In this document: positions 24,452-36,279 of the stretch, piece by piece
Layout of the letters: each line of letters starts with the position of its first letter
Numbering within the stretch: position 1 is the stretch's first letter
Source: Clitoria ternatea
Lineage: Eukaryota > Streptophyta > Magnoliopsida > Fabales > Fabaceae
Assembly (NCBI GenBank): GCA_037962975.1
Contig: CM075675.1
Coordinates: 108,154,718-108,218,717 of the forward strand
Length of the DNA: 64,000 nucleotides
Reading direction: 5' to 3'
Notes under the pieces: model-generated
Databases searched by the model: none
Told to the model about the DNA's origin: nothing
The model's input: only the letters and a program-made list of their open reading frames with translations
Made by a program: the position numbers and the translations under genes

Positions 24452-25729
24452 ATGGAGAAGAGCTGCATTCTGGTTTTTCTCCTCCTCATTCTCCATTCAA
24501 GCACCACGAAAGCTGTTTTTAGTGTGAGTGGTGGAGTTGGTGTAGGTGTAGGTGTTGGTGTTGGTGTAGGTGTTGGTGTTGGCAATGGAAATGGGAATGG
24601 TGGAGTGGTTTGGGTTGGTGGAGGGATAAATAACCCACAACCCTCTGGATCTTCAGTGCCAAAGCTTGATGTGGCTTACACAGCTCTGCAGGCATGGAAA
24701 TCTGCAATCACTGAGGACCCACTTAAGATTTTGGATACTTGGGTTGGTTCTAATGTTTGTTCATACAAAGGAGTCTTCTGTGCAGATCCTCAAGATGAAA
24801 TGGCTGCATCTGCTGTCCCAGTTGTTGCAGGCATAGATCTCAACCATGCAAATCTGCAGGGAACTCTTGTCAAAGAGCTCTCTTTGCTCACTGATTTGTC
24901 CCTTCTCCACCTCAACAGTAATAGATTTACTGGCACTGTTCCTGATACATTCAGAGACCTTTTGTTTCTGGAAGAGTTAGACTTAAGTAACAACCAACTT
25001 TCAGGTCCTTTCCCTGCTGTTACATTGTACATGCCAAATCTCATCTACTTGGACCTCAGATTCAACTACTTCTCAGGGTCACTGCCTCAGGAACTTTTCA
25101 GTAAGAATCTGGATGCAATATTCCTTAATAACAATCAATTTGAAGGTGAAATTCCACAGAATTTGGGTAGCTCACCAGCCTCAGTGATAAATTTGGCAAA
25201 CAACAAGTTGAGTGGAAACATCCCGGCAAGTTTTGGCTTCATGGGGTCTAAAATAAAGGAGATTCTGTTCCTCAATAACCAGTTAACTGGTTGCATTCCT
25301 GAAGGAGTTGGGCTCTTCACAGAGATGCAAGTTCTGGATGTGAGCTTCAATTCACTGATGGGTCATTTGCCAGACACATTATCTTGCCTGCAAGATATAG
25401 AAGTTCTGAATTTGGCTCATAACAAGCTTTCTGGGGAGTTATCAGATGTAATATGCTCTCTGAGAAGCCTTGCAAATCTAACTGTTGCTTACAATTTCTT
25501 TTCTGGGTTCAGCCAGCAATGCTCAAGGCTTTTCTTTAGGAATGTAGGTTTTGATTTCTCACTAAACTGCATTCCTGGGAGGGACATGCAGAGATCTCAA
25601 CCTGAGTGCTCTATGATCCCTGGTGGTGGCCTAAGTTGTCTCAGAATCCCAACACCAAAGCCTCTTGTCTGTGGTTCAATGGCTGTAAGTAAGTCTAAGC
25701 ACATTGATCCAACTTCACCATCTCCTTGA
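24452..25729 (+). CDS. Secreted leucine-rich repeat protein (LRX/At4g06744-like), intronless
   Basis: A 425-residue extracellular LRR protein. Residues 1-21 are a signal peptide (CILVFLLLILHSSTTKA). Residues 27-50 are a low-complexity Gly-Val then Gly-Asn repeat. About 65-105 is the plant LRR N-terminal cap with its cysteine pair (NVCSYKGVFC). About 120-345 holds around ten plant-type LRRs with the IPxxLG and LDLSNNQLSG patterns. The tail to 425 has several cysteines. The layout matches the LRR half of leucine-rich repeat extensins and the uncharacterised At4g06744-type group, which lack the extensin Ser-Pro repeats; only SPSP remains at the very end. It has no transmembrane or kinase domain, so it likely acts in the cell wall, perhaps binding a peptide ligand (inference). 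Start choice: the first ATG before the signal peptide. Confidence 0.93.
   Translation: MEKSCILVFLLLILHSSTTKAVFSVSGGVGVGVGVGVGVGVGVGNGNGNGGVVWVGGGINNPQPSGSSVPKLDVAYTALQAWKSAITEDPLKILDTWVGSNVCSYKGVFCADPQDEMAASAVPVVAGIDLNHANLQGTLVKELSLLTDLSLLHLNSNRFTGTVPDTFRDLLFLEELDLSNNQLSGPFPAVTLYMPNLIYLDLRFNYFSGSLPQELFSKNLDAIFLNNNQFEGEIPQNLGSSPASVINLANNKLSGNIPASFGFMGSKIKEILFLNNQLTGCIPEGVGLFTEMQVLDVSFNSLMGHLPDTLSCLQDIEVLNLAHNKLSGELSDVICSLRSLANLTVAYNFFSGFSQQCSRLFFRNVGFDFSLNCIPGRDMQRSQPECSMIPGGGLSCLRIPTPKPLVCGSMAVSKSKHIDPTSPSP
24536..24600 (+). repeat. Coding hexanucleotide repeat (GGTGTN)
   Basis: Tandem ggtgta/ggtgtt units encode the Gly-Val run just after the signal peptide of the LRR gene, then change to ggmaatgg units encoding Gly-Asn. 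The repeat is in frame, so copy changes by whole units keep the protein intact. Confidence 0.85.
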
Positions 25730-26960
25730 TAGTTAGTTAATTACAGGTTGGTCATAGCTGTTCCCTTAATTGGTGCTAGCAATTTTAATTCACATCGTGC
25801 TAATTTAATTCTTCAAAAGATTCAGTATGCATATTCTTAATTATACTTAGCCTGCATACATGCCTATATTTTGAAGGAAAAAATGATTGAACATATCTAT
25901 CTTGACCCGCATAAAAGATGTATATAGTTTATGTTTCACGTGACATGTTTCTTTTGATTTTGGTTACTTTAATGGGTACTGGTTTATCACGGGTTCTTCA
26001 ATTATTCCTTCAACCACTTCACTAACCTCATTCGACAAGGCCCTACTTGACACCACTGTAACGCACTAGATTGCATCACAGGGTTATCCAAATTAATTGG
26101 AAAGGTTCACTTGTCTGAATTCCACTTCAATCATATACAAGGGGGGATAGCATTGGATTTCCACCATGGCTTTGTGATATTTCAAGATAAGCAATTAGTA
26201 TTAGACAGATATCAATAGTGTTAAATATGCATACTGCATAGATTACACATCAGAAGTGAGTTCTTCACAACTGTTGGCTTGTTAGAGAGTTACATATTAA
26301 AGTCAAAATTATAATGGAAAGAAGTAAAAAATTATCACTTTCCTCCGACCATATTGGAGTTTATGTTATAACAAATTATAATCATTTATTTATTCTCCCA
26401 GTGTAGTGTGCATCACATTAATCCAATTGTAAATCAAACAAGTATCATTTTACAAAAGAAAACCCACAAAAGCTCAAAATGAAGTTATATCTTTACTTTC
26501 TTCTAATACTTAATTAAAAAAATATTTAAATAAAAAGGTAAACATAATTAATAACTTGAAAAAATATTCTATAAAATATTCAGTTGTTGATTACAATTAG
26601 CAAGGGGATTTAGAATTATTTGACAAGTCTTACATGTAACATGCAACAATGTTTATAAAACTAAATCGGTTATTGAATTGATGAAAGTACTAATTTAAGC
26701 AAATCGTAGTCAAACCGGGAATCAAACTAATGGTTGAACCACTTGTAATAAAAAATTAACCTAAGTCACTTATTTAACTGGTTCATGGTCTAACTAATCG
26801 GATTTAATCAGTCAAGTCAGATTTTGATACCAATGCATACAAACTAGTATCATTCCAAATGGCTTTGTAACAAGCTTGATATTAGCATGCAAAAACATGG
26901 ACATGTATTGCAACAAGCAATGAATAAATGAATACAGATTGCTGAGAAGCTATTTCTCTG
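25730..26960. other. Intergenic space between convergent LRR and acid phosphatase genes
   Basis: It holds the 3' untranslated regions of both genes and AT-rich spacer. No further gene or clear repeat was seen. Confidence 0.5.
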
Positions 26961-29900
26961 TTAAGGAATATAGTACATTGGGTTTGGGAGTTTAAAAGAC
27001 CGTGAGGCCACTGCAAAACCCCTCAAATCACTCCACTGATCCCCAGAGCTCCCATAAATCCTATAGCCTTCGTCTATCAACTCTGCTCTCTTTTCAGACT
27101 TGTAGATAGTGGCTGGTTTGCCTTGATCAGATGACCCTCTGTTTCAATAACAATGAATTTCAGATGAAGTTTTCTTTAGGCTTTATTACGTTTTGTGTAT
27201 CTCAATCGTGATGTTTTTATTTTTATGATTTTGGTTCTCCAACTTTCAATAACACAATTTTAATCTCAACTTTTAAAATTGTTCAATTTTGAGCTCTGTT
27301 AATTTTCATCAGATTTTTAAAGGAACTTTGACGATTCCGTTAAAAATATTAGTTCCATTAAAAATCTAATGAACATTATCAAATGGAACAAAATCTTAAA
27401 AAGTTTAGGAACTAAAATTACTTAATTAAAAGTTGAATGAACAAACGGTTAGGAGACTAAATAATATTAAGTCTTTTATCTAACAGAACATTTATATATC
27501 TAAGAACGAATCATTGTGTACCTTAAGATGAGCCTCTCCCAGTTTCTATAGCCTGAAAGTAGAAGGTTCACTTCAGTGGCATTCCTTTGATGCTCAGTCC
27601 TCCCAGTCAAGAGAAATATCTTGAAGCCAAATTCCTGAAGCTCGTTAAACAACCTCAAACTCGGTGCCAAAGCTGGGGCCTCGGCCGTCTTCACCCAATT
27701 ATCGAAGGAAGTCTCATTGAAGACCCCTGATCTGTAGTCCAAAGTTGGAAACAAGTTAATTAACCATAAACATTAAAGCAACAAATCAACTTTAGATTTT
27801 TAAAAAGTGTGATTTTGACCTGTGTTTTAATCAGCGTAGATTAATTTCAACACATCTTAATTACATTTAATATCTGCAAATTAATTTCATCATAATTAAT
27901 TTTACCCAATTTTAAACCAAACAAGCCCCAAGTAAAGTGTAAAATAGGTGTTGAAGCAATATTAAAAAGAATTTTTGAATACTATAACTAAACATATTTT
28001 GTATTTTTAGTGGAGTAAAACCCAAAAGTCGTTGTAAACATGCACGATCAATAAAGTTAGTTTCTAACATATCAAGATGCACCTTGGTCACCTAAGATAT
28101 GAATGTCTGAATGAGGGAAGAAGTAAATTTTGCATTTTTTTTCCATCACTAGGGTTTATAATTATTCTGCATTCTTTTTCTTTCGTTAGTTTTTTACTCC
28201 ATAAGATTTTCCTAGTAAGGTGTTTTAACAAGATAATATCTATAATAATATTACACTTTTTTTCCTTTTTTAGTAAGGTTTTAATGAGGTATATTCAAAA
28301 TGGATATTATAAATATTATGTGGATATTCATATTTTATGAAACATATTTGATTCCTCCTGCATTGAAGAATGTTGTACTCATCTTTCTTTACTAAGTTTT
28401 TTTTTCTTTTCAAAGAGGGTTTTTTCTATGAAGGTTTTAACGAAACATATTTTGAAATCATGGATAATCAAGGGAAGTGTTATGAATATTATATATAAAT
28501 ATCCAGAGTAATCTAGAACTTTCCAGAAGGCTCCAACAGATGCCCAATTTCCGGCTCACCTTATATCTATAAATAAACATACTTGTAATGCTAAATATAC
28601 AAATAATTCTGACTTCCTTTTTTCTCCTATTATTCCATCTACTCTCTAGTTCTCTTTTATCTCTCTTTTCATAACAAAAAAAAAGAATTTTTGAAAACTA
28701 TAACTAATCATTTTATATTTTTAATTGAATAAAATCTCAAAGTTATCCTCAATATAAACGTGATCGATCAAGTTGGTTTCTAAACTATCAAAATAACGTT
28801 ATATCCCTAACATATGTAAGTTGTCCCTGCCATTAATGGTTGTTGGATGACACAAGTCAAAGTGCTACATGACGCATTAAGTGCCAAGTAAATTGTTAAG
28901 TGACACCTACGTGCCATGTTTTAGACTAATGTGGACATTTCAAACCTCCAATGATAAAATACATCAATTTGGTCCCTAATGTATATAATATTACATCAAT
29001 TTGGTCTCTAACATATATGACATTACATCAAATTGGTCTTTGCCCAATTTGTATCAAATAAGCCCTTAATGTATTAATAATCACATTATATAAATCCTTA
29101 ATATTAATTTAATTACTTCAAACTAGATGTTGGTATATATCTGACTCAATAGGCTGTCAGGACCTACGGCCCATTTCAGGCCAAGCCAAACTATTAAATA
29201 AGTCAAGTTTCATGTTGTGGAAAAAAATAAAATTCAAGTTTAACAAACTGATTTATTTAAATAAATGCTAATAAATTATTATTACAAAGTATCATTATAA
29301 TTATTTTTAGGTAAAGACATGTTTTAAAATTAGACAATTGAATTAATATATTAATCCCGCCATTTTTTATTTTTTGTTTTTCTATATGTCTTCATCTTTT
29401 AAGGTTATTACACATAGATTAAGTCATTTCACTCTCTTTTTTCCCCATATACAATTTCTTTTGCCATACTCAATGCTACTTTCTCTTAATTAATGCCTTA
29501 ATGTTTTAAACAAAAGATTAGGCATAATCATAAATGAAACATTTAGTTTTGTTTTGAAATTTTAAGAAAACATACATTTTAAAATAAATTCAACCTCTAA
29601 AAAGAAGAAAAAAAAATTGTAACGAGCAGTAAACAGGTCACACAAATGGAGCTAGTAACATCCTAGCCTAGCCTACATTAGTTCCAGAAGGCAAATTAAT
29701 TTATCAAATGAAACATGATTAGGGTTTCTTAAAAGCCTCCCTCTACCGTTCTACTTAATTAAATGGATCAATACAAACTAATTAATCAAATAACTCAGAA
29801 AGCAAATCAGGTTGACATACAAGCTAATTAACAGACCAAAACAAACTAATTAATCAAATAAATCAGGCTTTACTCTAATATCAGGAAGCAAATTAGGTCG

Positions 29901-30541
29901 AACATCATAAAGCCTAATTCAATTTAATTTATTTAGATTCCTTAATTAAAAAATAATAATTATAATAATTATCAAAACCAAACCGAACCAGTTAAGTTAA
30001 TCTGAGTGTTGAACAGTCAATTAAATGATTGGCCCGAATCCATCATATGTTATTTTTAATTCAATCACGATTTAAGTACTGATTTTATTGCGATTCACTT
30101 AAACGGATGTTTTCATCAATTAAATCACTATTCTCAAAAGATTGTTAATTATTGTTATCCAAGTTATGATGATTACCCGAATCCAATAGTTTGATAATAA
30201 GGTACGTTGGAAAGCAGCGTCTCGTCGATATCGAACACCCACGCATCCCTTCCGTCTCCGACCAATCCAACGCTCTTCGCAAACGCTGACGACAATGTTC
30301 CGACCACCTCACTGTCCCTTCTGTATTTCTCCCCATTCATGTAATCCTCCACGAACCCCACGCAATTCACCGGCACGCGGTCCCACGATCCCGCGTTGTC
30401 CGTCTCCACCGCCAGCCTCCAGCTGTCGCAGTACGCGCCGGAGATTTCGTTTTCCGACGGCAACCTCAGGATCGATTCAGCACAAATGTGACCGACCGAT
30501 GAGACCAACACCAGGAACAGGAACCGCACGCCGGGACCCAT
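26961..30541 (-). CDS. HAD-superfamily acid phosphatase (class IIIB / vegetative storage protein-like), three exons
   Basis: The exons are 30541-30177, 27731-27522 and 27138-26961, with GT/AG introns of 2445 and 383 bp. They join in phase to 250 residues, close to the family norm of about 255. Residues 1-21 are a signal peptide. The HAD motifs are all present: motif I DIDET (Asp104, Asp106), motif II FLLTGR (Thr164), a motif III lysine in IYKSEKR (205 or 208), and motif IV GDQWSD (Asp225, Asp229). The nucleophile Asp is kept, unlike the soybean storage protein VSPalpha where it is lost, so activity on phosphate monoesters is likely. The protein is probably secreted or vacuolar, releasing phosphate or acting as a storage protein. 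Intron 1 carries a copia remnant. Confidence 0.95.
27966..28791. repeat. Direct repeats (~110 bp) on both sides of the copia remnant
   Basis: 27966-28075 and 28682-28791 align along their length, from aaagaatttttgaa through the taactaa, gatcaat and tttctaa segments, with about 20% differences. They bracket the copia remnant almost exactly. Confidence 0.65.
28077..28675 (+). mobile_element. Truncated copia-type retrotransposon 3' end with LTR, inside intron 1 of the phosphatase gene
   Basis: Positions 28459-28675 have LTR form: they start TGTTATGAA, end TTCATAACA, and contain a TATA box (tctataaataaac, about 28566). Just before it is caagggaag, the usual copia polypurine tract. Further upstream are copia 3'-untranslated hallmarks (ttgaagaatgttgtactc, ttttaacgaaacat). 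The left part of the element is missing. The orientation is opposite to the host gene. No clear 5-bp duplication was seen. Confidence 0.65.
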
Positions 30542-31287
30542 CGCCGGAAAATAGATTAGCCTTTCAACGGCTTTTCCGGCGACTTGTTCTTTTTTGTGGG
30601 TGTGGTTTTCTTTTCTCAGATCATAAGTGAAACCGAGAAAGAAAGAAAGAAAGGGATTGCGTTATGAATGGCCAATATACTGCTATCTACAACGGACCAA
30701 ACATGGGCCTGCTTGTTTCTGAAAAGCCCAGATCGCATTGACTCTGTGAAAGCCCAAGCCTTAAAGCTATATTTTTTTTAACACCAAAAATTTCACCAAA
30801 TAAAAAACACCAAAAATATCTCTTTTTTATGAGTTGTTGAAACAATTAGACCTTCGGTTTATATGTTTGAAGTTAGTTTCGAGTAGGTTTTTTAAGTTTT
30901 TTTTTTTTTTTACTTTGAAAGGTCCCTAATATGAGTTAGTTCGTTTGGATCCTTTATGTTAAGTTTATTAACCTAATTAACAAAAGATGTATACATGGCG
31001 TACACATGACAACGACTATGCTTAAACTATTGTCACATTTTGGCCATGTAAGATGAGTTAAAAATAAATAACAAATATTTACTAATAAAAGTGTCAAACC
31101 CTAATCCCTTTTATCGTTTTCATTCTTTAAGTTATACCTATGTCATGGTTTTTCCATAATGATAATCGTTATAAAGGATTTGAGGTAGAACAGTAAGAAG
31201 CGAGATACAAGGGAGGGGGTGGTTATGCCCAGCGTGGCAAGGCACGACAATGAAGCTTTCATAGGTCCAATGGAGGTTTGTGTCACC
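30542..31287. other. Upstream region of the phosphatase gene and spacer
   Basis: The leader on the minus strand includes a (ctttctttctttct) pyrimidine run at 30635-30652. A weak TATA-like cagtatattgg lies near 30675-30685. No other feature was seen. Confidence 0.4.
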
Positions 31288-31295
31288 ATTCTATG

Positions 31296-31460
31296 TAGGG
31301 ATGACAATATAGGTTTGACCCGCGGACCAGCCCATTTGACCTATTAAAATAGACAGACCGGGTCAAGAAAACAAACATGTTTTCCAAATAAGTTTGACTC
31401 GTTTTAGTCTATCAAAAATGAGCTCTAATAGTCGGGCCGAACTGGCCTATCAGACCACTA

Positions 31461-31507
<47 letters not shown>

Positions 31508-31924
31508 CATAAACGCTTATGATTATTTGATTTGAATTTTTAATGATAGGTGTACAACTTGTATGTTATTATAAATTTAATAATATAATATTATAAAATG
31601 TAAGTAATAAAATTTTGTTTCAATTAATGCAAATATAATTTATTTAAAGTTTTAAAGAAATAAATTTGATTAATTATAAAAAACTGATTTTAAAAAAAGT
31701 GAAATTTATTTTTTCTAAATGAAGGCTTAAAAATAATATAAATTTAAAATAAACAATGACATGCATAATTAGAAAAAAATTGGTTGGCCTGTTGGCCATT
31801 GGCCACATAGAATACGGGTTAGGCCAGTGGTTCTAGGTCGTTTCTTTTTTGGCCCGGCCCGTATTATGATGGGCTTACGTAAACTTTGGCTCGGCTCGAC
31901 TTGTAGGCCATGTTGCCACCCCCA
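31296..31924. mobile_element. hAT-like MITE, 629 bp
   Basis: The ends are TAGGGATGACAATAT and, inverted, TGGGGGTGGCAACATGG. They are flanked by perfect 8-bp duplications ATTCTATG (31288-31295 and 31925-31932). The interior is non-coding, with a long TA run (31467-31504) and G/C-rich ends such as ggcccggcccg. An 8-bp duplication fits the hAT superfamily. Confidence 0.8.
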
Positions 31925-32149
31925 ATTCTATGATAGGGGTTCTCCGCTTAAGGGCAATGGTGCATGGAGTCACACATGGTGTATGTAGCAAAGCTCACTT
32001 AGGTCCAACATAATTCCATAATGGTGCTTATTGGAGACGGTTGTCACGGTATCTCTCTCTACCTTATCCTTACAATGATTTTGTCTTTCTCATGAATCTA
32101 GTAAATGCTCTACAAATCACTCTCTTTTATGGTGGTGGTTGAATATGGT

Positions 32150-32436
32150 TAGGAATGACAAAACGAGCCGAACAGCCTCAACACAACCCATTACACTAAA
32201 GCCCATCAAAAAGCGGATCGGGCTAGCCCTGCCATACCAAGACAAATGGGTTGGAACTTATGGCTCACCACGGGCTAGTGGGTTGGTCTGGCAACATCAA
32301 AATTTTTAAAAATACTTTTAAAAAAAGGAAAAATTCATATATATAGTGTGTTAGCAGGCAACCTACCTAACCCGCCAAAAATCAACTAAAACTTTTGGCC
32401 AAACTAGGCTAGCGAGCTGAGCACCAGGGGTAGTGG

Positions 32437-32467
<31 letters not shown>

Positions 32468-32538
32468 AGGATTTTTTGTTTGTCTTGCCATTTTTTGTTG
32501 GCTAGCCTGATGTGCCTAGTCCTATTTTGTCATCCCTA
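32150..32538. mobile_element. hAT-like MITE, 389 bp
   Basis: Terminal inverted repeats TAGGAATGACAAAA and TAGGGATGACAAAA. The flanking 8-mers are aatatggt (32142-32149) and tatgtggt (32539-32546), matching at 6 of 8. The interior has a short tandem run of gtgaata (32437-32466). It belongs to the same group as 31296-31924 and 63236-63764. Confidence 0.7.
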
Positions 32539-32546
32539 TATGTGGT

Positions 32547-32888
32547 AGAGGTGTGAGTCGGCTATGTGTTGGTTTGTTCTATGGATTTAATACTAGGTTT
32601 TAATTTTTTTTGTCAATATTGGGTTTTGATAATTATGTTGAGATTGTTTTGTTTTGTTGATTCAATGTTTGGGTTTTGATGTATTCTATTGATTTATCCT
32701 ATTGATTTGTTCACTATTAGATTTTGATAGTTGCATTAAGATTGTTCCTTTGATTAAATGTTTGTTTGATTATCATTTAGAAAATTATGACAGTTAAAGA
32801 ACATCAAAAACTTTAACTGTCACCGCCACAAATTATATATATATATATATATATATATTTAATGTCATGTTAACAATGACATAAATTA
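32547..32888. other. Spacer with TA microsatellite
   Basis: AT-rich DNA including a TA run at 32833-32859. No gene was found. Confidence 0.4.
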
Positions 32889-34227
32889 GTATATGTAACA
32901 CCCTCGGTTAGATAAGACAAATCCTTCTGTAGATTCATCCCATTTAACTGAGAGTATTAACAGTTTTTAAAAAAAATGAATTTTTTTTTTAAAAAAAAAT
33001 AAATAAGTAAGTGGCAGATCAGCGGAAGTAATATTGTATATATCACATAGTCATTCACAAACTGTAAGTAATTGTACTCTTAACAGAATGGGGCACGCAG
33101 GCACCCTTAAATATTATACAGTCATCCGGTGTTTGATTATAAATATTCTATCCTTAATGGTTATTCTCAATAGGTTCAGCGTATTGCTGATCTTCACACT
33201 CGGGTTCTTGAGTTTCTAATTCCTCTGAAAAATGTTCAACAGTAAGGGTGAGTATAACCCAAGACCCTGATTGGTTCATCCGATGCAGACATAATCCAGT
33301 TAACATACAATGTCACATAGATCATACATTTAGCATATCCATAACAATCAAACATGTTGTCATCACATAATCATATATTTAACATGTTCACAATTATAAT
33401 AATCAAGCATATTGCCATGAATAAATCATACATATAACATATTATAGCAATCAGATATGCTGTAATGAATGCATGAGTTCGGATTATGATTTATCTTTGA
33501 TTAAGTCTCATGATGCATGTGGGCCCAAGAATTTATTTCTTCTTCTCTGGAATATCACCATTCCAATTCTCTAGAGCGATCAGGGTCCGCCCAAGCTCTG
33601 GTACAAATGAACTCATTGGTTCTTATCATTGATTTATAAATATATTTGAGACTTGGATCCCTACGATCATGGTCACACTCCGTCATTTAGTCGAAGTACA
33701 CCAGAATTACTCGTCTCACCCGGCTATCAGGGCGCGACTCTGATGCCATTGGGTTGCCGTTCCAGTTGTACTCCTAAGATTCTTCATGGAGATCGAACGT
33801 GAGTGTCCTTCACTGTACCAAGTGTATGCTCTAGAGGTTTTTCTTCTTCAAAAATATTTTCATGATGCGAAATGCATTTATCTTATCAATTGATTCATTG
33901 GGTATCTTATGTATTTCCAGTCTCATCATATAATTCTCAAGTTCTTTGAAATTCCTCAATCATTTAGACCTTGTAAGATATTCGTTTATTAATTAAAGAA
34001 ATATATCTATTATATATATATTCTTTCATAAAGAGTAAAATAATATATTCTTTATGTAATTACTCATAATATCAATGTATAATAATAATAAAACTAATAA
34101 TAATGATAACAACATTAAGTTGACAGTAAATAATGATAATAATAGAATAAGAATAATATTTATAACTTACCAATAACTTAAAAAGTAGTGAAGATTAGTT
34201 TTCAATTGAAAATTCAAGTGAAAAACA

Positions 34228-35150
34228 CTAAAAACTGAGTTTCTCCGAGTGGAACAGGGCAAATCCGAGTGAAATGGGTATGATTCCGAGTGGAATCATA
34301 CCGAGAAGGGTTTTTCCAAGCGATCTGGCTAAAAATCCGAGTGACATAACACTCGAAAGACTGTTTTCCGACTGAAATAGGTTTAAATCCGAGTGAAAAA
34401 TAAGTTTTTTCCGACTGAAATAAATTATATCCGAGTGGAAATAATTCTTTGCTGAGTGAAATTCAAACTGAGGAGTTTTCTGAGTAAAGATAATACGTTT
34501 TCCGAGTGAAACAGAATGATGAAACATTTTTCTGAGTGAAGTAAAATTGGATTCCGAGTGGAATTAGTTTAAAAGGAGTTTTCTGGGTAAAAATGAGATA
34601 AGTTCCGAGTGAAACAGAGGCTGAAAGTAATTTCCTTAACTAGATATCTTAAACCGTGTGAGGTCAGTAGGAAAAAATGGTTTCCTAAGTAGCATGGTTT
34701 GTAAATCCGAGTGAAATTCATTCTGCTGACTGGAATACATTCAAAGAAAGTAAATCCGAGTGAAATAATTCCTGATTCCGAGTGGAATCAGGTTGATACT
34801 CTTTTTTCTGAGTGAAATAAGGTCAAATTCCGAGTGAAACAAAACTTGGGAAGTGCTATCCAAGTTAAACATGATGTTTTCCGAGAGTATTTACTAAAAA
34901 AAAATTCTGAGTAAAAGATAAACATACTTTCTGAGTGGAATTAAGTCAAAACTGAGTAAAATAGTATAAGAAGAAATTTTCCGAATGAAACAAGACTTGT
35001 AGGATGCTGTCTGAGAGAAATAGAGTGTTTACCGAGTGAAATACTATGTTTTCCGAGTGCAATATAATGTTTTTCGAGTGAAATCAGCTAAAATCGAGTA
35101 ACATAAGTGTAAAACCGGTCGGATTATCATAAAATCGAGTAAAATAATCT
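34228..35150 (+). repeat. Interspersed TCCGAGTGAAA array, about thirty copies
   Basis: Variants of tccgagtgaaat or tccgagtggaat recur at roughly 20-40 bp intervals, separated by unrelated short spacers. A 99-codon minus-strand frame with repeated FHSxK/SLG peptides is a reflection of this repeat. Confidence 0.9.
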
Positions 35151-35258
35151 GTTACCGTATTTATTTTACTGGAAACCATATAGTACCCATGTTTTTTTAG
35201 TAATTTCAGTCCATATCATATCATAATTCATCACTCGGTAACAGATATATCTATATAT

Positions 35259-35307
35259 AAACATGCATATACAATGATAATTTCAAGCATTTCAAACACA
35301 CTGAATC

Positions 35308-35349
<42 letters not shown>

Positions 35350-35461
35350 ATGCATATACAATGATAATTTCAAGCATTTCAAACACACTGAATCAGTCAT
35401 ATATATATATAAACATGCATATACAATGATAATTTCAAGCATTTCAAACACACTGAATCAG
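35259..35461 (+). repeat. Three ~51-bp direct repeats separated by TA runs
   Basis: The unit aaacatgcatatacaatgat followed by aatttcaagcatttcaaaca occurs at about 35259, 35346 and 35411, almost unchanged. The spacers are AT dinucleotide runs, the longest at 35311-35345. Confidence 0.9.
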
Positions 35462-35670
35462 TCCTCACTCGGTTTTCCCACAAGGCACCCAAGAATATAC
35501 CCCCCTACCTCGAATGAAGCTCCTGGAGGAGAAGAAAGAGACTCCCTTTACTGTCCTGCCTGAAATCCGAGTGAAACAGAGGGGAAAAGGAGAAGGAAAC
35601 TTGCTGGAAATGAGAGTGATGAAGGAGAGTGTTGGTCGTGTGTGTGGTGTTCCTTAGGGTCCTGGCACTG

Positions 35671-35680
35671 GTTTAAATAG
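35671..35680 (-). promoter_or_regulatory. TATA-like box of the solo LTR, minus strand
   Basis: On the minus strand ccctatttaaaccagtgcc is followed, about 170 bases on, by a segment (gagcttcattcgaggtaggg) that resembles the post-promoter segment of the other long LTRs here. Confidence 0.45.
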
Positions 35681-35932
35681 GGAGAAAATGAGTGGGTAGA
35701 CAAGTGGGAGACATCGGTTAGAGAATTAGGTGGGATAATGGAGCCTTTTGACTCCTTTTACAGTCAGCTTTGCATTTGATTGAGATAAAATATATAAAGT
35801 TATCATAATGGAGGCAACTTTCTTCTTTGATTGGTTCGTTGTGCCAATCATTCTTGTTTTATATGATTAAGTGGGCTGACCATTTGTCTAAAGTGGAATT
35901 CAGTGCTGGCAAAGAGATCGGTATCACTTGTG

Positions 35933-36015
35933 AGGGCGGTGTTGGATGTGAAGGCGGAGTGAAGTGTGAGGGCGGAGTGAAGTTGTGAGGCGGAGTGTTG
36001 TTATGAGGCGGAGTA
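35933..36015 (+). repeat. Short GAGGCGGAGTG tandem repeat
   Basis: Five or so imperfect copies of gagggcggagtgaagt or gaggcggagtg. It is the most GC-rich patch of this LTR. Confidence 0.75.
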
Positions 36016-36279
36016 GTGGACGGTGTTAAGGACACCGTCTGTGTAACTTGGGCGGTGTTATGATCAACACCGGCTCAGCGTTGTCCGATATGAACTCCTA
36101 ATTTAAGAACGGATTCGGTATCCATCCGGTGTGCACATATGCTCATTCGGTGTGGAGTAAAGAAATAGAGGACGGTATGTGAGGGATTTGATGGACACCG
36201 TCTGTGGAAGAGGTCGGTTTTGATGAATAACTAGCTCGGAATTCTTCCAAAACTGACTCAACACTTGCTTTCTCATTCG

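Noticed and set aside
24519..25350. Minus-strand open frames within the LRR gene
   Set aside because: They are opposite-strand shadows of a clear LRR coding sequence.
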